19,474 bases of DNA from an uncultured Muribaculaceae bacterium. GTDB lineage: Bacteria > Bacteroidota > Bacteroidia > Bacteroidales > Muribaculaceae. Shown here piece after piece: positions 14,284 to 19,474 of this stretch (positions are counted from its first letter, which is position 1; every line of letters starts with the position of its first letter). The stretch lies in the NCBI GenBank assembly GCA_910579185.1, contig CAJTTG010000017.1:1-19474 (forward strand), read 5' to 3'. The translations under genes were made by a program, and so were the position numbers. Under the pieces are notes generated by a model. The model had not been told where the DNA came from. It worked only from the letters and a program-made list of their open reading frames with translations, and made no database searches.

Positions 14284-16900
14284 ACTGCCGCTTGGATTGA
14301 TTCTGGCGTTGGGGCTATGGCTGGTTGTGTGGTTCGGCTCCTATGCCAGATCGATCCGTGGTGTGGTGAAGGAGCGCAGTGGCGAAGTGATGGCCGGCGT
14401 TCTGGTGTCGATCCGTGATGCGTCGGATGCTCCGGTGGCATTTGTCAGAAGCGGAAGCGACGGACGGTATGCCATAGAGTGTGCCGACAGTCTTGCCGTG
14501 GGATATAATCTCGTGTTTTCTTTTCTGGGCTTCAAGCCTCTCAGCATTCCCGTGGCAAAAGCAGTTGATGGCGGTGAGATCGTGATGGAGGAATCGTCGA
14601 TCAATCTGAAGGAGGTGGTGGTCAGGGTGCCACCGATAAAATCGCGTGGCGATACACTGACCTACGATGTGGCGTCGTTCCAGAGCCTGTCGGACCGCAG
14701 CATAGAGGACGTTTTGAAAAAGATGCCCGGAATCAGCGTGGAGGAAAACGGCCGGATATATTATAATGGTGAGGCGATCAACAAATTCTATATTGAGGGT
14801 CTGGATGCTCTGAATGGCAGGTATGTGATGGCTACACGCAACATTTCGCCCGACGATGTGGCTGCGGTGAATGTCTATGAGAACCACCAGGCCAAGAAAG
14901 TGTTGCAGGATATTGAGACTACGGATAAGGCGGCAATCAATCTGAAACTGAAGCGGAAAAGTCTGCTTAAGCCCATCGGATACGTTATAGGTGGCGGAGG
15001 TGCCGGTCATGCGGATCAGGCGCGATGGCTCGGGGAGGGGTTCGGTATGCTCATAGGGTCAAAGATGCAGACTATTGCGTCGGTGAAAGGGAATAATTCC
15101 GGGAGGTCGTACAGCAGCGAGACGCGCTCCATGATCCCAGAGGGAGAAACAGGGTCGACGGTGGCCTACGGCATGTTTCCAAGACCATCCTACGGAGGAC
15201 TCAATATCCCATCGTCGCGCTTTCTGTTCAATACGTCGCTGATGGCTACAGCCAACAGCCTTGTGAAGATTGGCGAGGATATGACCATTGCGTTCAATGC
15301 TGACTATTCGGACGACAACAACCGGTATTATAACGCTGAGACAATCAGCTATGTGGCCGACGGAGGGGCGGATGTGGTGTTCAACGAATCGTCGCGCGGA
15401 CGCAACCATCGTCGGGAAGCTAAATTCAGTGTGAGGCTTGAAAAGAATGTTGCTGAACAATATATCAGGAACACAACGTCGTTCGTTGGTCATTTCAATT
15501 GGAGTGGACGTGATGTCGGCAACGGTAGCCGTATCTTGCAGACAGCCGGGACGGACGACTATAATCTCCGCAACGCCTTCGAGGGGATTTTCCGGTTTTC
15601 CAAAAGTCTGATTGATCTCAAGGCTAACATTGAGGCCGGTACGACTCCGGTGGAGAAACTGAGTGTTGAGAAAGACGGCGATGCCGGATATGTCGACCAG
15701 CGGTTGAAAGGCTTGTTTGTCAAGGCCAATGCCACGATGGGTTATTCCTGGCTCCTGTCCGGGAGCTCGTCGATCGGGCTGAACGGTATTGTACGATCGC
15801 GCTATGACCGGTTTGAGTCGATGGGGGAGGCCGGGGGCGAGGCGTTGACAGGAAACGATGTGGGTGGTTATTATCTGACAGTTATTGCAGAACCGGCCTA
15901 CCAATATCGGCCCAACAGTCGCCTGCAAGTGAATCTGGTGGTGCCGGTGCAGCTGTTTCATTCGGATTTCAGCGACGCTCTTGCCGGACGCTCCCACCGA
16001 AATGAAAGAGTGGATGTCGACGTGAAAGCCACGGTGAATTACAGCATGGCTGGCAATGTGAAAAGCGTGTGGACAGTGGGCTACCAGTCCCGGCTTGGGG
16101 GAATCACGGATTTCATAATGAACCCTGTCTACGTGAACTATAATCAGCTCTCAAGCCCGGGGACGGGTTTGCTTGGCCTGCGGAGAAGTGTATATGCTAT
16201 GGCAAGCCTGTCGTTCAGAAACACGATAGAGGGCATCTTTTCGTCGTTGAACATTACCTACCGCCGGGGAGAGTCCGACCATCTGAGCGGACTTGAGGTC
16301 ACGCCGGATGAGATCGTAACGAATGTCAGCCAGGGGAAGAACCATTCTGAGATGGCCAATATAACTGGTTCGGTCTCAAAGAAAGTGTTCAGTTGGAACA
16401 CGCTGTTTGCATTCGACGGCGGATGGGAATACATGTCTAAGACCGTTATACGCAACAGCGGCCTTATGGGACTCGGTACGATGAGCTTAGTGCTGCACCC
16501 TTCGATTACGAGTACGCCGGTGAGGCATTATCTTGATATCGGGGTGGATGTCAGCTACAGCAGGATGTTGCAGCGCATCAAGGCCGTGGGCTTCAGCACC
16601 GGTCGCTCGGATCTGACATGCAAACTGACAGTGAGCACGCATCCGGTCAGATCGCTTGAGCTTGGCTGCGATGTGGCTTGGCGACGGAATGAGGTTGCCG
16701 ACGGCGTGTTCAAGTCAAGTGCGTTTGTGGACTGTGGTGTCAAATATACATGGAGGATATTTGAATTAGGGCTTAGCGCACGCAATCTGTGCAACGTCGG
16801 CAACTACAGCTACTCCTATCTTGTTGACTCCAATCTGTACACTTACACATTCTCCTTGAGGCCAATGGAAATGATTGCCTCTCTGAAAGTATCCTTTTAG
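14264..16900 (+). CDS. Outer-membrane beta-barrel protein with carboxypeptidase-like regulatory and plug domains (TonB-dependent-receptor type)
   Basis: 878 aa. A signal segment (about 1-30) is followed by a CarboxypepD-regulatory-like domain (about 31-110; RGVVKERSGEVMAGVLVSIRD, then SDGRYAIEC). A plug-like region runs about 111-230 (SIEDVLKKMPGISVEENG, then INKFYIEGLDALNGRYVMA), and a long barrel region of alternating strands ends in LKVSF with a terminal aromatic residue. This is the layout of TonB-dependent receptors and of outer-membrane beta-barrel family 3 proteins. The start is coupled to the GLPGLI gene by a 20-nt overlap. The substrate is unknown. No SusD-like gene is present, so it is not a standard polysaccharide locus. 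Confidence 0.85.
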   Translation: MRLKRNELPLGLILALGLWLVVWFGSYARSIRGVVKERSGEVMAGVLVSIRDASDAPVAFVRSGSDGRYAIECADSLAVGYNLVFSFLGFKPLSIPVAKAVDGGEIVMEESSINLKEVVVRVPPIKSRGDTLTYDVASFQSLSDRSIEDVLKKMPGISVEENGRIYYNGEAINKFYIEGLDALNGRYVMATRNISPDDVAAVNVYENHQAKKVLQDIETTDKAAINLKLKRKSLLKPIGYVIGGGGAGHADQARWLGEGFGMLIGSKMQTIASVKGNNSGRSYSSETRSMIPEGETGSTVAYGMFPRPSYGGLNIPSSRFLFNTSLMATANSLVKIGEDMTIAFNADYSDDNNRYYNAETISYVADGGADVVFNESSRGRNHRREAKFSVRLEKNVAEQYIRNTTSFVGHFNWSGRDVGNGSRILQTAGTDDYNLRNAFEGIFRFSKSLIDLKANIEAGTTPVEKLSVEKDGDAGYVDQRLKGLFVKANATMGYSWLLSGSSSIGLNGIVRSRYDRFESMGEAGGEALTGNDVGGYYLTVIAEPAYQYRPNSRLQVNLVVPVQLFHSDFSDALAGRSHRNERVDVDVKATVNYSMAGNVKSVWTVGYQSRLGGITDFIMNPVYVNYNQLSSPGTGLLGLRRSVYAMASLSFRNTIEGIFSSLNITYRRGESDHLSGLEVTPDEIVTNVSQGKNHSEMANITGSVSKKVFSWNTLFAFDGGWEYMSKTVIRNSGLMGLGTMSLVLHPSITSTPVRHYLDIGVDVSYSRMLQRIKAVGFSTGRSDLTCKLTVSTHPVRSLELGCDVAWRRNEVADGVFKSSAFVDCGVKYTWRIFELGLSARNLCNVGNYSYSYLVDSNLYTYTFSLRPMEMIASLKVSF

Positions 16901-16951
16901 GAATTTCAGGTGGCAGCCATTGTTGTTTTACCCGTTATCCGGAAGGATTGG

Positions 16952-17701
16952 TCAGCGTCGGGGATCGAAGCCCTGCGAGCGGAGATAGTCGAGCATGTGG
17001 TAGGAGAGGGCTTCGCGGTAGTAGCCGAGGATGTGCCCCACCCAGTCGTTGTCGGTTTTTGTGCCGGAACGTGTGGCGTTGTAGGCGGTTATCGTGCGGT
17101 CGTAGTTGAGGATAGCGTCGCGCAGGGTGGCATCGTCGGCGTAGCGGTCGCGGTGGATTACGAGCGTGTCGGGTTGCTTTGGCTTCAGGTCGGGCATCTC
17201 GCGAGGCACACCGATGGCAAGTCCGCAGACGGCCATCACGCCTTGGGGCAGATGGAGCAGACGGGCGAACTCTTCCGGGGCAGCCGTGCGTGCGTAGCCT
17301 ATGCAGCATGTGCCGAGACCCATGGATTCGGCGGCAGCCACGGCACTCATCATGGCGAGCGATGCGTCGATTGTCCCTACTAAAACGCCATCCATCGTGT
17401 TGCAGAATTCAGGCATCTCAATATCTTTTGCCGCTGCGCCGAGGGCTATCTTGTGGAAGTCGGCGCAGAAAAGCAGGAAGTGGGAGCAGGTCTTGATCTG
17501 TTTCTGATTGGTCAGTTCGTAGAGCTGCTCCTTGAGCTGCTGGTCGGTAATGTCGATGACGGAGAATTGCTGGCCATTGTAGCTTGTAGGGGTGTTGCGA
17601 ATGGCGGCGTGGATGAATCCCATCTGCTCTTCGGTGATCGGTTGACGCTCGTATCGGCGGATGCTGCGCCGTTGCAGCAGGGTGTCTTTTACGGTTTTCA
17701 T
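16952..17701 (-). CDS. Nitroreductase family FMN-dependent oxidoreductase (NfsA/FRP-like)
   Basis: 249 aa. The N-terminal FMN-phosphate motif RRSIRRY is at 11-17. TPTSYNGQQ at 37-45 and the GLGTCCIGYAR stretch around 127-137 are typical of the NfsA/flavin reductase P branch. The C-terminus, ending in DYLRSQGFDPRR, gives the length expected for NfsA rather than NfsB. Expected activity is NAD(P)H-dependent reduction of nitro or quinone compounds; the natural substrate is unknown. It lies after the rubrerythrin terminator and no promoter matching the consensus was seen in 17702-17781. It is convergent with the barrel gene, 51 bp away, with no clear terminator between. Confidence 0.9.
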   Translation of the reverse strand: MKTVKDTLLQRRSIRRYERQPITEEQMGFIHAAIRNTPTSYNGQQFSVIDITDQQLKEQLYELTNQKQIKTCSHFLLFCADFHKIALGAAAKDIEMPEFCNTMDGVLVGTIDASLAMMSAVAAAESMGLGTCCIGYARTAAPEEFARLLHLPQGVMAVCGLAIGVPREMPDLKPKQPDTLVIHRDRYADDATLRDAILNYDRTITAYNATRSGTKTDNDWVGHILGYYREALSYHMLDYLRSQGFDPRR

Positions 17702-17781
17702 TATGGAATTGGATTAAACTGATTTCTATGCATGAGATAAACGCCGGTGACGGCCTGTCTGTTCATGGATTGCAGGATAAG

Positions 17782-17811
17782 AAAAAAGCAGCGGACGTGG
17801 GTGTCCGCTGC
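17782..17811 (-). terminator. Terminator of the perR-rbr unit
   Basis: On the minus strand GCAGCGGAC pairs perfectly with GTCCGCTGC (17788-17796/17803-17811) around a 6-nt loop and is followed by six T (17787-17782). It lies 26 nt after the rubrerythrin stop. Confidence 0.9.
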
Positions 17812-17837
17812 CGATATAGATGTAGAAAAGCTGTTTC

Positions 17838-18389
17838 TTATTTCTTGAAGAAGCGGTTGTAGAGGCCCTGGAAACCCTGACCATGACGAGCTTCGTCCTT
17901 TGCCATTTCGTGAACGGTGTCGTGGATAGCATCGAGGTTGAGTTCCTTGGCACGGCGTGCGATGCGCATCTTGTCGGCATTGGCACCCGATTCGGCAGCC
18001 ATACGTTTCTCAAGGTTGGTCTTGGTGTCCCATACGCATTCGCCAAGGAGTTCGGCGAATTTGGCAGCGTGTTCTGCTTCTTCCCAAGCGTAACGCTTGA
18101 AAGCCTCTGCGATTTCGGGATAGCCCTCGCGGTCGGCCTGGCGCGACATTGCAAGATACATGCCTACTTCGCCGCATTCTCCGTTGAAGTGGGCGGTCAG
18201 GTCGTTGATCATTTCTTCGTCGCAACCTTTGGCAACGCCGATTTCGTGTTCGGTCACGAATTCGAGTTCAGCTGATTCGTCAAGTTCTTTGAATTTGCTT
18301 TTGGGAGCGTTGCAGATAGGGCATTTTTCGGGAGCTTCTTCGCCTTCATGAACGTAACCACATACTGTGCAGATGAATTTCTTTTTCAT
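17838..18389 (-). CDS. rbr: Reverse rubrerythrin (N-terminal rubredoxin domain)
   Basis: Reduces hydrogen peroxide to water in anaerobes, using electrons passed through its rubredoxin centre. 183 aa. The rubredoxin-like iron site is at the N-terminus (C7, C10, C23, C26), the reverse of classic rubrerythrin. The four-helix diiron domain follows, with ligand motifs E104-x-x-H107 and E166-x-x-H169 and further glutamates at 71 and 74. It lies 53 nt after perR with no promoter consensus between, so it is probably co-transcribed and under PerR control. The transcript ends at the hairpin at 17782-17811. Confidence 0.93.
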   Translation of the reverse strand: MKKKFICTVCGYVHEGEEAPEKCPICNAPKSKFKELDESAELEFVTEHEIGVAKGCDEEMINDLTAHFNGECGEVGMYLAMSRQADREGYPEIAEAFKRYAWEEAEHAAKFAELLGECVWDTKTNLEKRMAAESGANADKMRIARRAKELNLDAIHDTVHEMAKDEARHGQGFQGLYNRFFKK

Positions 18390-18442
18390 TTTGATTTGGA
18401 TTTAAAATTACGAATATTGTTGATTGATTTTGTTTTTTTTGA

Positions 18443-18862
18443 TCAGTTGGTCTCTTTGGCCAGACATTTGGCGCATTTCCCACGGAATAGGATCTGGGTT
18501 TCGGTGATGAGGTAGCCATCCGGTTGAGCGATGGCTTTGGCCGGAGATTCAATGTCGTGGATCGCTCCGCAGTCGTTGCACACGAAATGGGCGTGCTCGT
18601 CGGTGTTGCCGTCGAATCGCTGGTTGACAGGATCGAAGTCCAGCACTTTGATCTTTCCGGCCTCTGCCAGACGTTTCAGAGTGTTGTAGACCGTGGTCCG
18701 CGACATCGTGGGGTAGTCCGGCAATAATGCCTGATAGATGTCATCGGCGGTAGGATGCGTGCGATGTGTCATCAGATGACCGGTCACGGCAATCCTCTGT
18801 GCCGATGGCTTGATGCCCGATTCGGTCAGCATTCTGGATATGGATTGAGGTGATGTGGTCAT
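18443..18862 (-). CDS. perR: Peroxide-sensing Fur-family repressor PerR
   Basis: 139-aa Fur-family protein. An N-terminal winged helix (about 10-75; MSRTTVYNTLKRLAEAGKI) is followed by a metal-binding dimerisation domain. The residues matching the B. subtilis PerR regulatory metal site (H37, D85, H91, H93, D104) are all present one position earlier: H36, D84, H90, H92, D103. The Asp at 103 favours PerR over Fur. Structural zinc cysteines are C95, C98, C130 and C133. It is followed by rubrerythrin, a typical PerR target, and preceded by a PerR-box-like operator in its own leader, so autoregulation is expected. Confidence 0.9.
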   Translation of the reverse strand: MTTSPQSISRMLTESGIKPSAQRIAVTGHLMTHRTHPTADDIYQALLPDYPTMSRTTVYNTLKRLAEAGKIKVLDFDPVNQRFDGNTDEHAHFVCNDCGAIHDIESPAKAIAQPDGYLITETQILFRGKCAKCLAKETN

Positions 18863-18880
18863 ATTCTTACTTATTACTAC

Positions 18881-18897
18881 TTTGTAATGATTACAAA
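18881..18897. promoter_or_regulatory. PerR box-like operator
   Basis: TTTGTAATGATTACAAA is a perfect 8-1-8 palindrome. Its inner 15 bp resemble the known B. subtilis PerR box TTATAATNATTATAA (7-1-7). It lies just downstream of the predicted perR transcript start (near 18904), a position suited to repression. Confidence 0.75.
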
Positions 18898-18910
18898 CTT
18901 AATTTCATTG

Positions 18911-18941
18911 CAAAGGTAAGCAAAAAGTTTTATCAACCAAG
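18911..18941 (-). promoter_or_regulatory. Promoter of perR-rbr
   Basis: On the minus strand CTTG (18938-18941), 19 nt, TACCTTTG (18911-18918). Confidence 0.7.
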
Positions 18942-18969
18942 CGGATTAACAATCATTAACTCTATGGTC

Positions 18970-19344
18970 CTACCATGCACCTGCGAGTGGAGGCAGGAAA
19001 GCGTCGGGGTAGTGGGTGATGGTATAGCCCTGTTCCGGAGTGCCTATGATGGTGATAATGTCAAACTGAGGGGTATGGCGTACGTTGTGGGTCTGAAGAT
19101 AAGAGTCGGCAGCACGTGCTATTCGGCGTATCTTTTTAGTGTCGATAGCATCGATGGGGTCAACGAACGGCGTTGATCTTGTCTTGACCTCCACAAATGC
19201 TATTGTATCATTTTTTGTGGCGATGATGTCGATTTCATTATGTCCGATGAGGGAATTTTCTTCAACAACCGTGTATCCGTTGCGCCTGAGATGGTCGCGC
19301 GCCATCTCCTCGCCCCACGTGCCGATATCATTGTGCCGTGCCAT
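18970..19344 (-). CDS. YraN/UPF0102 family nuclease-fold protein
   Basis: 124 aa, the usual size of the UPF0102 (YraN) family, which has an endonuclease-like fold but no firmly established role. The N-terminal GTWGEEMARDHLRRNGY stretch (8-24) and the metal-site pattern N-E-I-D39 ... F-V-E52-V-K54 are clear and match the PD-(D/E)xK arrangement. A possible gene ends 9 nt upstream on the same strand. A good promoter match also lies directly upstream. Confidence 0.9.
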   Translation of the reverse strand: MARHNDIGTWGEEMARDHLRRNGYTVVEENSLIGHNEIDIIATKNDTIAFVEVKTRSTPFVDPIDAIDTKKIRRIARAADSYLQTHNVRHTPQFDIITIIGTPEQGYTITHYPDAFLPPLAGAW

Positions 19345-19353
19345 TTCTATATA

Positions 19354-19474
19354 CTAATGTGTCATGTTGGTTACGGCAAATTTACTGTTATTTTTTGGCT
19401 TGAACAAGATCCGGGTTTCCTTTGAATTTTTTTTCGGGCGTAAGTCGGTGAGTGACAGCAGGAAGGTGCCGTAG
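19354..19474 (-). CDS. Possible 3' end of a gene continuing beyond the window
   Basis: A minus-strand frame from the window edge to TAG at 19354-19356 reads YGTFLLSLTDLRPKK and on for about 40 codons, with GC-rich third positions like conserved genes here. Other frames are also open over this short stretch, and the last third overlaps the yraN promoter match, so the call is weak. The family is not recognised. Confidence 0.3.
   Translation of the reverse strand, partial: YGTFLLSLTDLRPKKNSKETRILFKPKNNSKFAVTNMTH
19377..19408 (-). promoter_or_regulatory. Promoter upstream of yraN
   Basis: On the minus strand CTTG (19405-19408), 20 nt, TAAATTTG (19377-19384). The predicted start is near 19370, about 25 nt before the ATG. 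Confidence 0.6.

Noticed and set aside
15059..15997. 312-residue minus-strand frame inside the barrel gene
   Set aside because: Antisense shadow of a long GC-rich gene; no family resemblance.

Overview
The window looks like a chromosomal segment of a Bacteroidales bacterium, most plausibly a gut Muribaculaceae-type genome (family-level assignment is inference). The support is that promoters repeatedly match the Bacteroidetes form (TTTG/CTTG, 19-20 nt, TAnnTTTG), start codons lack Shine-Dalgarno sequences, and the protein families are typical of the phylum: GLPGLI, a carboxypeptidase-regulatory-domain outer-membrane barrel, a TPR-TM-HTH regulator and a reverse rubrerythrin.

Layout. 1-416: terminator of an off-window gene plus a repeat block. 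417-1622 (-): UmuC-type Y-family polymerase. 1771-2609 (+): two identical tRNA-Asp(GTC) genes, each with its own promoter, leader hairpin and terminator, in a tandem duplication that also carried part of an interspersed palindromic repeat. 3133-9525 (-): tightly packed operon carA-carB-prmC-recX-comF with a clear promoter upstream of carA. 9654-10629: further repeats, in inverted orientation, flanking a small three-helix membrane protein gene. 10873-16900 (+): accessory cluster. It holds a TPR lipoprotein and a TM-HTH protein that appear to be one regulator gene cut by a single in-frame TAA, then an unusual inverted repeat next to a promoter, two small secreted proteins, a GLPGLI protein and a large outer-membrane beta-barrel protein. 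16952-19344 (-): nitroreductase, rubrerythrin, PerR and YraN, with a PerR-box-like operator in the perR leader. A possible partial gene lies at the right edge.

How the genes work together. carA and carB make carbamoyl phosphate for pyrimidine and arginine synthesis, and the three downstream genes are housekeeping passengers. perR-rbr is a self-regulated peroxide defence unit. The accessory cluster reads as a membrane-spanning transcription regulator next to its probable targets, envelope proteins that may export, display or import something unknown. It is the best candidate for an undescribed system.

The second theme is a family of mosaic intergenic palindromic repeats (seven perfect copies of a 12-bp palindrome and six copies of a 7-bp-stem hairpin). 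They occupy most of the non-coding DNA of the left 10.6 kb and are absent from the right part.
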